From the NCBI GenBank assembly GCA_017307505.1, contig JAFKEE010000032.1:62001-126000 (forward strand): a DNA stretch of 64,000 nucleotides, read 5' to 3'. Made by a program: the position numbers and the translations under genes. The notes under the pieces are model-generated. The model was given only the letters and a program-made list of their open reading frames with translations, was not told the origin of the DNA and searched no databases. Numbering within the stretch: the stretch's first letter is position 1; each line of letters opens with the position of its first letter. Origin of the DNA: Acidobacteriota bacterium. Its GTDB lineage: Bacteria; Acidobacteriota; Terriglobia; Bryobacterales; Bryobacteraceae. Shown one piece after another: positions 56,002-64,000 of the stretch.

Positions 56002-56019
56002 GTTATATTCCCGTATAAC
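56002..56019. promoter_or_regulatory. dyad operator of the MazE/MazF locus
   Basis: GTTATATTCCCGTATAAC has perfect 6-bp arms (GTTATA/TATAAC) and a 6-bp centre, 16 bp before the antitoxin start. TATAAC on the minus strand also resembles a -10 element, so antitoxin binding would block the promoter. Confidence 0.6.
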
Positions 56020-56116
56020 TCATCGGCAGCTTTGCATCTCGCCGGCTTGGAGCCCTTCGGGCGCGAGGGCCCGCCAGAAGCCCCTCGACCGCTCACTCTC
56101 AGTCAATGATTCAGGC

Positions 56117-56155
56117 CCGCCGGGCAGCGAGGCTCTACACCTCCCTGCCCGGCGG
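56117..56155 (-). terminator. strong hairpin after the OmpA-family gene
   Basis: The 11-bp arms CCGCCGGGCAG and CTGCCCGGCGG with a 17-nt loop lie just past the stop. There is no T-run, so the termination mechanism is uncertain. Confidence 0.5.
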
Positions 56156-56161
56156 CTCCCG

Positions 56162-57718
56162 TTAATTCGAGCCCGCGATGCCAATAGGATCACCCGACAC
56201 GACCATTTCCACGCGCCGGTTTCGTAGACGTCCCTCATTGGTATCATTCGATGCGACCGGATTCGCTTTCCCTAATCCGGACGCAGTGACCGTATCGGCA
56301 GGCACGCCTTGCCCGATCAGATACGTGCGCACCGAGTTGGCACGGCGCTCGGAGAGGACCTGGTTATAATCGTCACTCCCGATACTGTCTGTGTGTCCTT
56401 CCAACTGGATCTTCAGGCCTGGGTAGGCCAGAAGGATGCCGGAGACCTTGGCCATCTTCTCCCGGGCGCCCGGCTTCAATTCGTATTTGTCAAAGTCGAA
56501 GAGCACATCCGCGATGTTGACGATCAGGCCTCGGGCCGTCTCCTCGGTTTCCAGTACCGCGTTCAGTTGCTGGCGCAGCCGTTCTCTCAGCTGAGCCTTC
56601 TCTCGCTCTGCCTGCAGGCGCGCCCGCTCGGCTTCGCTCGCGTTCGCTCGCGCTTCCGCCGCCTGGGCAGCTAAGAGTCTCTGCTGCTCAGTGGCCGCGG
56701 CCCGGGCAGCGTCGGCAGCAGCACGCTCCCGTTCGGCCCTGGCTGCCGCCTGATCGGCTTCGCGCTTCGCCGCTTCCGCGGCCGCCCGGTCGGCATCGGC
56801 CTGGGCGCGGCGCTGCTGTTCTAGGCTGGCTTGCTCGGCAGCTCTCTCCGCTTCCGCCTTCAGCCGGGCCTGGCTCTCTTCATTCATCTTCCGGATCGTG
56901 ATGATGCGCGCATCCTCAGCCATCTGCGCGGCTTCCCGCGCATTCGTCTCGGACTCCTTCCGGTGATTCCCATGGCGGAGCAGTCCTGTCGCGTTCTGCA
57001 AGCCGATCCGCGCCTTATTTAGCGTGTCGGCCGCGTACTGCTCAGCGCCTGCAAGACGCGCGATTTCTACAGCGTTTTCCGCCTCGGCAAGTTGCAGCGG
57101 ACCCTTGGGATCCACCTTGATCGGCTTGTACTTGGCGCGATCGACAACATATTGCCCGCGCTTCAGCAGCTCATACTTCGCCTCCACATCCTCGATGGTG
57201 CCCGTGGTGTCTTTACGGATGAAATTCTCGGCCACCACGACATCGCTCGGCTGGGTAACAGCGAAATACGGCTCGGCGGTCACGATCAGCGCGAAACTCT
57301 GGAGATGGGTCGTCGAAAGCAGCTTCGCGTCATCACCTTGCAGGACGACCTCGCCGATGTTATTCGCGCGCCCTTCAGGAGTGATCGCCCACAGCACGTA
57401 GGTCATGTACTCCGGGCCAAATTGATTGGCGGCGGTCATATGTTCGAGACGGGTCTCGATCTTGGTGGAGCCGAGCTCGCTCTTCACGTTGGCCTCGCCT
57501 CGCGCGGCCGGCATGAGTTCGGTCCCTCGGAAGTCAATTTTCGTGGTCCCCTTCCGATGGTGGTAATTGATCGCCTTCGTCGTCCTCGAAACGACACGAA
57601 TCCGATAGATGGGGACGGACTCTGAAGAATCTGGCGGTTCTGCCCTCGTCGCGGTGGGATTTGGGATTTGCGCCATCGCGGCGGCAAAACTGACCAGAAC
57701 AGACAACACAATCTTCAT
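56162..57718 (-). CDS. OmpA-family peptidoglycan-binding protein with long coiled coil
   Basis: The 518 residues have a signal peptide (IVLSVLVSFAAAMAQ) and a ~200-residue N-terminal domain. A DUF4398-like segment (QLAEAENAVEIARLAGAEQYAADTLNKARI) follows, then an Ala/Glu/Arg-rich coiled coil (~265-380). The C-terminal OmpA domain has FDFDKYELKPGAREKMAKVSG, LEGHTDSIGSDDYNQVLSERRANSVRTYL, and NRRVEMVV. The OmpA domain binds diaminopimelate peptidoglycan, and the coiled coil spans the periplasm. No barrel is present, so it is a periplasmic tether rather than a porin. Confidence 0.9.
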   Translation of the reverse strand: MKIVLSVLVSFAAAMAQIPNPTATRAEPPDSSESVPIYRIRVVSRTTKAINYHHRKGTTKIDFRGTELMPAARGEANVKSELGSTKIETRLEHMTAANQFGPEYMTYVLWAITPEGRANNIGEVVLQGDDAKLLSTTHLQSFALIVTAEPYFAVTQPSDVVVAENFIRKDTTGTIEDVEAKYELLKRGQYVVDRAKYKPIKVDPKGPLQLAEAENAVEIARLAGAEQYAADTLNKARIGLQNATGLLRHGNHRKESETNAREAAQMAEDARIITIRKMNEESQARLKAEAERAAEQASLEQQRRAQADADRAAAEAAKREADQAAARAERERAAADAARAAATEQQRLLAAQAAEARANASEAERARLQAEREKAQLRERLRQQLNAVLETEETARGLIVNIADVLFDFDKYELKPGAREKMAKVSGILLAYPGLKIQLEGHTDSIGSDDYNQVLSERRANSVRTYLIGQGVPADTVTASGLGKANPVASNDTNEGRLRNRRVEMVVSGDPIGIAGSN

Positions 57719-58219
57719 AGGTCTTTAGCCCTCCTACGGGAGGAAATTTGCAATCTCCTCGCCACATACCGGAAGTCAATGACTTACCCCGAAAGAAAAA
57801 GCGGCAATCCCGGCAATTAGGCAGATTTTGCCGGGGATGGTTCGGGCGCAGGGCATCTGGCGCCGCCTTGCCTCGTCATCCTCATCTCGATCAGGCGCCG
57901 GGTGATTCTTCTTCTCGGGAGGACGCTTTTCTCGACTTCGAAGGGGACTCCTCACTGCACGCCCGCACTGCATCCTTGTCGCGCAGCACAGCCAGTTGCT
58001 TCCTCAAGCCGCGTGGCCGAAACGCAGATCTTCACGCTCGACAACACTCACTCGGGGAGAGGCTCCGTTGGCCACAGACCGCGTCTGGAATGGCCCGCGG
58101 AATCCAGCCGTGGATCTAGCCCGCAGCGTTCCGGCTCATGCCAGTCCCGCTTCAGTCACTTGCTGATCCAATGGCCCGGCGCTCTTGCTGCCCCGGGACA
58201 GTTGTGTGCGGCGGCAGCC
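57719..58219. other. 501-bp gap, no gene seen
   Basis: This lies between the OmpA-family gene start and the methyltransferase stop. Short open frames occur on both strands but none has a recognised domain or ribosome site. It should include the OmpA gene promoter near 57719-57800. Confidence 0.35.
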
Positions 58220-58957
58220 TCAGCTTGTCGCGGGCCGGGGTTTTGAAGCCGTGAGCACCGTGGTGGCGGCAGCCGGATTGCCCCACCAGAAGCGCCAGCC
58301 CAACCGCCGGCGCCGTACATCCGCGGCGCCCAACGTCCGCAGCACATCCGCATAAGCTGCGGTCGACCGGATATCGGCGATCAACATCCGGCCCCCTGGC
58401 TTGAGCACTCGATAGCCCTCAGCCACCGCTTGTTTGCGATCGGCGCGCGATCGGATATTGTGGATCGCCAGGCTCGAAACAACGAGATCAAACGTTGCCT
58501 CCGCAAAGGGCAGCTTCCGCATAGCCCCGGTCTCGATCTCCACTCGATCGCTGACGCCCTCCAGCGCAGCGTTCCTCTGCGTGACGGCCCGGCTGTTACC
58601 GGACTGATCCTTCGTGCTCCAGATGTCCACGCCAGTCACCCGGCCCGTGGTCAACCGGCGCGCCACGGCGACGAGCACCGCACCTCGGCCGCACCCCAGA
58701 TCCAGCACCATCTCGTCGCCGCGCAGCCCGGCGCGATCCAGAATCCGCTCCCACTCCACAAACTTCCCGTGTCGGGTGGTGTAAAAGAAGCTCGCGGTGT
58801 TGAACAGGAACAGCACGAAATACAGCGTGATGGGGCCCGCGGCATGCGGCGGCATGCGCCACCAGGCAACCGCAGCGCCAATTCCGCTGGCGGCTGCCAG
58901 CATTCCGAAGATCCCTAGCGCGTAGGGAGCGTCGTAGCCATAATCTCCGCGCGGCAT
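58220..58957 (-). CDS. membrane-anchored SAM-dependent methyltransferase
   Basis: The 245 residues begin with two hydrophobic helices (~10-32 and ~40-60). A class I methyltransferase fold follows, with motif I VLDLGCGRGAVLVA, GVDIWS and FDLVVSSLAIHNI. The small CxxC-free sequence and membrane hairpin fit the YdaC/UbiE-like membrane methyltransferases of Acidobacteriota. Substrate unknown, perhaps a quinone or lipid. ATG 58957 is preferred; an upstream in-frame reading lacks a ribosome site. Confidence 0.82.
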   Translation of the reverse strand: MPRGDYGYDAPYALGIFGMLAAASGIGAAVAWWRMPPHAAGPITLYFVLFLFNTASFFYTTRHGKFVEWERILDRAGLRGDEMVLDLGCGRGAVLVAVARRLTTGRVTGVDIWSTKDQSGNSRAVTQRNAALEGVSDRVEIETGAMRKLPFAEATFDLVVSSLAIHNIRSRADRKQAVAEGYRVLKPGGRMLIADIRSTAAYADVLRTLGAADVRRRRLGWRFWWGNPAAATTVLTASKPRPATS

Positions 58958-59738
58958 CGCGATCGAAATCCTACCACGATCGCGTTCCGGCGAATCCTGC
59001 GGCACGCCCGCGCGCAATGCCCACGTCGCCTGTTGGCTTGCGCCCCCTGCGCGTGACGGACGATCCCTCACGGCCTGGTTTTCATCGGTTTTTCCGGCAC
59101 ACCGGAAAGCGGTCCCCCTGAAGTCAGGTTTATTTCACTCTGTTTTTACAGTCACTTGCAGCTCCAATCACCGGACCGGCCTTGGATAGGGGGTATACAA
59201 TCCCCACACTGGAGCCAGCGGTCTGTCCGTCTCCAGCCGGTCTTTGACTCTCGAAACTTCGCACCCCTCCGCCGGAGGAGTCTCTCCCACGGGGAAAAGC
59301 GGAAAGGAATCCACTCCTGCTGAGCGAACAAAGCCATTTGTTCCCTTTTTGTTCTTTCTCCGAGAGACTCCGGCCCAATGGCACAGCCTCTCAATCACTT
59401 CCCGGCGGAATAACGGCAATCCCACGCGGCTGAGGGATCAAAGCCATTTCTTCCCGTTTTGTTCGCTCCTGAGCTAAGTTGGCCGGAGGTTAGGTCCGAC
59501 ACCTCGGAAGTCTCAATTCAACGCTGCTGAGGGATCAAACCCATTTCTTCTCCTTTTCCTCGCCACGCGCAACCCGCCAAATCGGCGAGGAATCCCTTCA
59601 GCAGACGCCGGGCCCAAGGAACCAGCTCATCCTCCTGCTGGCCGGCTTGCCCGAGGCCCTCCGCACAGGCTTTCCAGACCAGCCGCCGCACCCTCTGCCG
59701 GCCGGTCCTCCACGGCAGGGAAGGCCGGCGGAATGCGG
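58958..59738. other. 780-bp non-coding stretch
   Basis: No gene recognised. It holds the promoter of the methyltransferase gene at its left end and the degenerate direct repeats at 59319-59560. Overlapping minus-strand frames around 59130-59425 are open but composed of repeat-derived sequence. Confidence 0.5.
59319..59560. repeat. three degenerate ~36-bp direct repeats
   Basis: Copies begin at about 59319, 59429 and 59526, spaced 110 and 97 bp. Each reads GCTGAGSGAWCAAA(G/C)CCATTT(G/C)TTC followed by a T/C-rich tail (TTTTGTTC or TTTTCCTC). The unit is imperfect, and the spacers are too long and unequal for CRISPR. Confidence 0.65.
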
Positions 59739-60389
59739 TTACGCCTCGGGGCCCTCAGGGGGCGGCGCGACGGGAAGATGCCAGCCCCGGCGAATCGAGA
59801 ACATCCGGAATCCGAAGCAGACAAGTGCTCCGGCGAGCGCCATAGGATTGGAGGGCAGATGCAGGATGTCTCCCAGCACGACAACCAACGCGCCAGACAG
59901 GGCGGCGACAGCGTAAATCTCGGCGCGGAAGACGTTGGGGACGTCGGACACAAGGACATCCCGGACGAGACCGCCGCCGATCCCCGTGAGCATCCCCAGG
60001 ATGGGCGCGGCAATGGGACCCAGATGATAAGCAAGCGCCTTCTGAGTTCCGGCCACGGAAAACAGGGACAGTCCAATGGCATCGAGTACGACCAGGGGCG
60101 TGTGCTGCCGCCTTGTCGCCGGATACCAGTAAAACGTGAGCACTCCGGCCAGCACGGAGATGGCGATGTAGCGCCAATCGCGAATGGCTGCGGGCGGCAC
60201 TGCTCCGATCAGTACATCGCGGGTGATGCCCCCGAAGTTGGCGGCCACGAAGGAGAGCACGAGCACGCCGAACAGGTCGAGCCTGTGCTTGACGCCCACC
60301 GCTCCTCCGCCAATGGCGAAGACAAAGGTGCCTCCCAGATCAAGCATCCGGAGAAAGGTGTCCACCACGATGCGTTCATTGACCGGCAT
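59739..60389 (-). CDS. TRIC/UPF0126-family membrane protein
   Basis: The 216 residues have seven hydrophobic segments in two homologous halves. Glycine motifs are FAIGGGAVGVKHRLDLFGV with GGITRDVLIG, and FSVAGTQKAL with GGLVRDVLV, the two-fold GGxxRD signature of the trimeric intracellular cation channel/UPF0126 family. Bacterial members conduct K+ or transport glycine. ATG 60389 lies just beyond the stop of the amidohydrolase gene, so the two are co-transcribed. Confidence 0.9.
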   Translation of the reverse strand: MPVNERIVVDTFLRMLDLGGTFVFAIGGGAVGVKHRLDLFGVLVLSFVAANFGGITRDVLIGAVPPAAIRDWRYIAISVLAGVLTFYWYPATRRQHTPLVVLDAIGLSLFSVAGTQKALAYHLGPIAAPILGMLTGIGGGLVRDVLVSDVPNVFRAEIYAVAALSGALVVVLGDILHLPSNPMALAGALVCFGFRMFSIRRGWHLPVAPPPEGPEA

Positions 60390-60393
60390 AGGC

Positions 60394-61689
60394 CTATGCC
60401 GCCAACCACGCCAGCGAAGCAACAACCATTGCCCTGATGCCGGTTTCCAGAGTCGGATGGATCACGGGAGCGAAGTGAGGGTTGTGGTTGGTGGGGATCT
60501 CACTCAGACGGTTCTCTTCCTTCGCCTTGGCATACAGCGCACGGTCCACTCCGCCCACAAACCAGAACACCGAAGGTACATGCCACTGCGAACCGAAGCA
60601 TCCGAAATCTTCACTGGCCGAGGTGGGCTTGGTTTGCTGCACATCGCCGGCCGGGAAACTGGAACGGAAGGCGTCCACGACAACCCTCGTTGCCTCGGCA
60701 TCATTCGTGACCATCGAGTACCTGTCGAGCATCGTGATCTCCGGCATCTTCACCGCACCCGATGCGGCGGCCTCCGCGTTGACAATACGCTCGATGCTGG
60801 CAAGCACCCGCTTGCGCACGTTCTCATCAAAGGTACGAACGTTCAGCTTGATCACTGCCTCGTCTGGAATGACGTTCTCTTTCGTGCCCGCCTGAAGCGA
60901 ACCAATCGTCAGGACCACCGCCTCCGACGCGCCGGTTTCGCGGGAGACAATGGTCTGCAGTCTCATGACCGTGGCCGCAGCCATCACGACGGGGTCAATG
61001 CTTGCCTCCGGCATGGAGCCATGCGCACCCCGCCCGAACAGGCGAATCTGCATGCTGTCGGCAGCGGAACTGACAACCCCGGCCCGCCACGCCAGCACGC
61101 CCGCGGGCAGACTCATCACGTGCTGGCCAAGCACCACGTCAGGTTTAGGGAAGCGCCGGAAAAGCCCGTCGTCGATCATCGCCTGCGCACCCTCGGCCGT
61201 TTCCTCCGCCGGCTGAAAGACAACCATCAGCGTTCCCTTCCAGGACTCACGGCTCCTGGCCAGCAGCGTCGCGGCCGCGATCAACCAGGCCACATGCAGA
61301 TCATGACCGCAGGCATGCATGACGGGAACCTTGCTGCCGCTGCGATCCTGGGCCACGACCGTGCTTGCGTAGGCCAGGCCTGTCGCTTCCAGCACAGGCA
61401 GCGCGTCCATATCCGCCCGCAGCATGACGGTGGCGCCCTCTCCATTGCGCAGCAGCCCCACCACCCCGGTTCTCCCGATGCCCGCGGTCACTTCGAAACC
61501 GGCCGCACGCAGCCGGTCGGCGGCAATGCCGGCGGTCCGGGTCTCCTGCATCGAGAGCTCGGGATGCGCGTGAATGTCTTTGTAGATTGCTTCCGCCTCG
61601 GGAAGCACTGCTTCCAGGTGAATGAGCACGGCATGCGGCAGGTCCGCTTTTTCGGGTCCGGCTCCAGAGTTCCTGATCCCTGTACTCAT
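60394..61689 (-). CDS. M20-family amidohydrolase
   Basis: The 431-residue hydrolase has the M20D zinc motifs HAHPELSMQE, MLRADMDALPV, HACGHDLHVAW, PAEETAEGA, and a dimerisation domain (GRGAHGSMPEASIDPV). The late TSASEDFGCFG carries the last ligand. Relatives hydrolyse N-acyl amino acids (hippurate hydrolase, IAA-amino acid hydrolase). No signal peptide is seen. Substrate cannot be read. It is the first gene of a two-gene unit with the TRIC-like protein. Confidence 0.92.
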   Translation of the reverse strand: MSTGIRNSGAGPEKADLPHAVLIHLEAVLPEAEAIYKDIHAHPELSMQETRTAGIAADRLRAAGFEVTAGIGRTGVVGLLRNGEGATVMLRADMDALPVLEATGLAYASTVVAQDRSGSKVPVMHACGHDLHVAWLIAAATLLARSRESWKGTLMVVFQPAEETAEGAQAMIDDGLFRRFPKPDVVLGQHVMSLPAGVLAWRAGVVSSAADSMQIRLFGRGAHGSMPEASIDPVVMAAATVMRLQTIVSRETGASEAVVLTIGSLQAGTKENVIPDEAVIKLNVRTFDENVRKRVLASIERIVNAEAAASGAVKMPEITMLDRYSMVTNDAEATRVVVDAFRSSFPAGDVQQTKPTSASEDFGCFGSQWHVPSVFWFVGGVDRALYAKAKEENRLSEIPTNHNPHFAPVIHPTLETGIRAMVVASLAWLAA

Positions 61690-61845
61690 GCCTGATTGTA
61701 TCGCCGGAGGAAGGACGAATTCGGCCGGAAATGCTTCCCTCGAGACTGCCTTTCGATCCAGTGCGGGCCCGGCGCGCAGCGTCTCTCCCGCGTCCCACTA
61801 TCCCTTGCCGAGCCGCTGCCACAGGCAGTTTGCGCGACAGCCTCT

Positions 61846-62280
61846 TCAATCGTCTGGGTCCGCCAGCGTCTTACACAGAATCACGTTGGTGTGGCCTTCA
61901 GGCCAGTTGGAGAACTCCGCCATTCTCCGGAACCCCAGCTTTTCGTACAGGCCCGGCGCCTGAAAATCAAAGCTCGCGACCCAGATCCACCGAACCCCGC
62001 GCACCCGCGCCTCCGCAATATAGGCCTGCAACAGGCGCCGGGCATACCCGAGGCCCCGATACCGTTCATCGACCCACATCTGCTTCAGCTCTGAGATCCC
62101 TGACCACGTAAAGCCTGCCGCCGCGGCGATCACCTGCCCATCGTCGTCGCAGATCGTGAAGCCGAGCCCCTGGGCATCGACTCGCCCGGTCGCACGGCTG
62201 TTGTGCCTGTAGAGGGACTCCTCAAGGGCGTCGATCTCATTGGGCGTCAGGTCGTGCCGTGGTACGAGCTTCCCATTCAT
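61846..62280 (-). CDS. GNAT-family N-acetyltransferase
   Basis: The 144 residues have the GNAT acetyl-CoA loop RYRGLGYARRLLQA (R-x-x-G-x-G/A), LKQMWVDERYRG, and the C-terminal APGLYEKLGFRRM. It transfers an acetyl group to an amine of an unknown acceptor. It overlaps the next GNAT gene upstream by 4 bp (ATGA), so two acetyltransferases are co-expressed. Confidence 0.9.
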   Translation of the reverse strand: MNGKLVPRHDLTPNEIDALEESLYRHNSRATGRVDAQGLGFTICDDDGQVIAAAAGFTWSGISELKQMWVDERYRGLGYARRLLQAYIAEARVRGVRWIWVASFDFQAPGLYEKLGFRRMAEFSNWPEGHTNVILCKTLADPDD

Positions 62281-62756
62281 ATGGATCTCTCTGACCCTTT
62301 CAGGCTCAGGGCATAAGGAATCGCCTCTTCATCCGGATGAGCGCCGAACCTTTCGTAGAACCGTTTGGCCGTCTCGTTGAAACGCCACACGTCCCAGCCG
62401 AGCTTGTGAACGCCGTGCGCGCGTGCCCAGGCGGCCGCTTCGTTCATCAGCGCCCCGCCAATCCCTCGGCCCCGCGCTCCAGCGCCGACGACCAGATCGC
62501 TGATGTAGACGCGTGCCTCTGCGCTGTAGAGCTCATGGGTGAGAGTCCACGAGATCATGCCAACGACACGCTCACCCTCGACCGCGACCACCAGTTGCAT
62601 CGGCGCTCCGGGCCGCAGATAAAACTTCTCGTACATCTGCATCGTCAACGGCGGCCTGGGAGCTTGGATGTGGTCGGCAAGCTGGCAGGCCAGGTCCAGG
62701 ACGGCCTCGAAGTCCTTCTCCGAGGCTCGCCGCAGGACTGGCTTGCGCTCACCCAT
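62277..62756 (-). CDS. GNAT-family N-acetyltransferase
   Basis: The 159 residues carry GNAT motifs VYISDLVVGAGARGRGIGGALMNEA (Q/RxxGxG/A loop) and WDVWRFNETAKRFYERFGA. ATG 62756 is chosen over a longer reading running into the permease gene. It lies 8 bp inside the permease coding sequence. Acceptor unknown. Confidence 0.9.
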   Translation of the reverse strand: MGERKPVLRRASEKDFEAVLDLACQLADHIQAPRPPLTMQMYEKFYLRPGAPMQLVVAVEGERVVGMISWTLTHELYSAEARVYISDLVVGAGARGRGIGGALMNEAAAWARAHGVHKLGWDVWRFNETAKRFYERFGAHPDEEAIPYALSLKGSERSI

Positions 62757-63999
62757 TGTGCCGCAACGCCCGCAGCGGATCGATGCGCACCGCGCGGAGC
62801 GCGGGCACAATACTGGCGGCCATGCAGACCAGCATCAGTCCCACCGAGGCGCCGATCAGCGTCAGAGGATCGGTCGAACTCACCCCGAATAACTGCCCCG
62901 CCAGCAGGCGGCTGATCGCGGCGTAGCCCGCGACTCCAGCGGCCAGGCCGGCGACGGCAGCCTGCAGCCCCTGACTTGTGATCAGCCATAGTACGTCGGA
63001 AGGGGACGCGCCGATCGCCATTCGAATCCCGATCTCCTGCGTGCGCTGGGCTGCAAGATAGGACATCACTCCATATACGCCGACCGTGGCCAGCACCAGG
63101 GCCAGTCCGGCGAAGATCACCAGCAGTGCCATCGTGAAACGGCTCTGCCAGTAGCTGCTGGAGAGACGCTCTTCGAGAGGCGCAACCTGATAGACATTCA
63201 TCGATCGGCCCATGCTCCACAATGTGAGCTCCGCCGTGTTCGCCATCGCCATGGGAGCGGAACGGGTCCGGATCAGAAACGACATGGTCGAGGCGGGCAT
63301 CTGCGCGTGCGGGAAGTAGAGCACGTCCGGTGCGTGCTGGTTCAGGCCGGCCAGGCGGATGTCCTTCGCTACGCCGACGATGCGCCAGTCGCGCCGATCC
63401 CGGCCATTCAGCCGGAAGCTCTGCCCGACAGGATCGCCGGTGGGGAAGTACCGCTTCGCCACCGACTGCGAGATCACCGCGACCGGTGCCGAGTCCTCGG
63501 TGTCGGCGTCGGAGATCGTCCGGCCGCTCAGGATCGGGGTGCGGAGCGTTTCAAAGTATCCAGGCAGAACACTCAGCAACGTAGCCGTCGGGTCGTGCCC
63601 CGGATCCAGCGGCTGGCCCGAGGGCAGGAAACGCGCGGGCGCATAGGGCGCCAGCGGCGGCGGCGCATTCACCGCACTGACTGCTTCGACACCGGGAAGC
63701 TCCCGGAGTTTGCGTGCAGCCTCTGCGAAGTGGTTGTGCTGGGCCGAGGGGGTACGATACTGATCGCCGCGCAGCGAGTTCCGGATCAGCAGCACGTTGT
63801 CGGGTTCAAAGCCCCACGACTCCTTGGAAAGGTGCAGGAACGTCTGCACCAGCAGGCCCGCGCAGGCCATGAGTACGAGCGACAACCCGATCTCCGCCGC
63901 AATCAGGCTGTTCCGCCAGATCGCGCTCGACCGGCTGGCGCTCCGCGAGCGGCCGGACTCCCAGAGCTGCTGTGCGATTCCTCGCGAGGCATGGCGCGC
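62749..63999 (-). CDS. FtsX-like permease, ADOP-type, 5' truncated
   Basis: The frame is open to the right edge (WRNSLIAAEIGLSLVLMACAGLLVQ...). The window carries ~416 codons: a TM helix, a large extracytoplasmic MacB-like domain (VSAVNAPPPL...GRTISDADTEDSAPVAVISQSVAKRYFP, DPVGQSFRL), three TM helices and a C-terminal RIDPLRALR. The RN..L...VALSLVLL start and stand-alone permease without an ATP-binding partner fit the acidobacterial duplicated orphan permease (ADOP). It is probably an efflux or envelope-remodelling permease. Confidence 0.85.
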   Translation of the reverse strand, partial: ARHASRGIAQQLWESGRSRSASRSSAIWRNSLIAAEIGLSLVLMACAGLLVQTFLHLSKESWGFEPDNVLLIRNSLRGDQYRTPSAQHNHFAEAARKLRELPGVEAVSAVNAPPPLAPYAPARFLPSGQPLDPGHDPTATLLSVLPGYFETLRTPILSGRTISDADTEDSAPVAVISQSVAKRYFPTGDPVGQSFRLNGRDRRDWRIVGVAKDIRLAGLNQHAPDVLYFPHAQMPASTMSFLIRTRSAPMAMANTAELTLWSMGRSMNVYQVAPLEERLSSSYWQSRFTMALLVIFAGLALVLATVGVYGVMSYLAAQRTQEIGIRMAIGASPSDVLWLITSQGLQAAVAGLAAGVAGYAAISRLLAGQLFGVSSTDPLTLIGASVGLMLVCMAASIVPALRAVRIDPLRALRHNG

Positions 64000-64000
64000 T

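Noticed and set aside
59319-59560. CRISPR array
   Set aside because: Only three imperfect units, spacers of 60-75 bp and unequal length, no cas genes.

Overview
The window is a contiguous piece of a high-GC bacterial chromosome. Three features point to Acidobacteriota, most likely the Bryobacterales/Solibacter lineage. These are a protein with the acidobacterial VWFA-related domain (20649-21677), a secreted protein ending in what looks like the Solibacter-type C-terminal domain TIGR03437 (47445-50615), and an orphan FtsX-type permease of the ADOP type (right edge). The lineage call is inference from family content. No rRNA, tRNA, CRISPR array, prophage or intact transposase was seen.

Layout. 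1-8.9 kb: tail of a SecA-like ATPase, an orphan glycine-zipper/effector-like protein, gyrA with a strong terminator, an SRPBCC protein, a membrane glycosyltransferase and a TrmB-type regulator. 7.3-13.2 kb: an AAA+/VWA pair, RNase R, and overlapping it a deiodinase-like thioredoxin-fold protein whose frame continues through an in-frame TGA. A bacterial SECIS-like hairpin follows at the right distance, so this is a strong selenoprotein candidate. 13.5-19.9 kb: a six-gene operon (GcvH-like, 4Fe-4S protein, NrfD-like protein, histidine kinase with haem-c motifs, sigma54 activator, archaemetzincin) with a candidate sigma54 promoter and an upstream dyad. 20-28.8 kb: DNA glycosylase, VWA protein, and an outer-membrane/secreted set (TonB receptor, beta-helix protein, polyglycine-hydrolase-like serine hydrolase). 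28.9-37.6 kb: dusB, rnhA, nadD, a phoR/phoB-like pair, a glycine-zipper protein, a YkgJ-type protein and an M16 peptidase.

37.9-44.4 kb: a HoxEFUYH-type NiFe hydrogenase operon in which HoxF carries a C-terminal GltD-like NADPH oxidoreductase half. 44.4-52.9 kb: a two-component system and a divergent-function operon (arylsulfotransferase/FGE-like fusion, an internally duplicated secreted protein, a Tat-exported metallophosphatase). The same direct-repeat box lies in front of both units. 53-56 kb: a toxin-antitoxin islet with one apparently intact nucleotidyltransferase/HTH pair, an AbiE remnant, and a MazE/MazF pair whose toxin has a premature TGA. 56-64 kb: an OmpA-family protein, a methyltransferase, a repeat-bearing non-coding stretch, a TRIC/UPF0126 membrane protein, an M20 amidohydrolase, two GNAT acetyltransferases and a truncated permease.

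How they connect. The hydrogenase would couple H2 to NAD(H) and possibly NADP(H). The haem-kinase operon looks like a redox-responsive membrane electron-transfer module without its catalytic subunit. The selenoprotein needs selABCD elsewhere in the genome; none is in this window.
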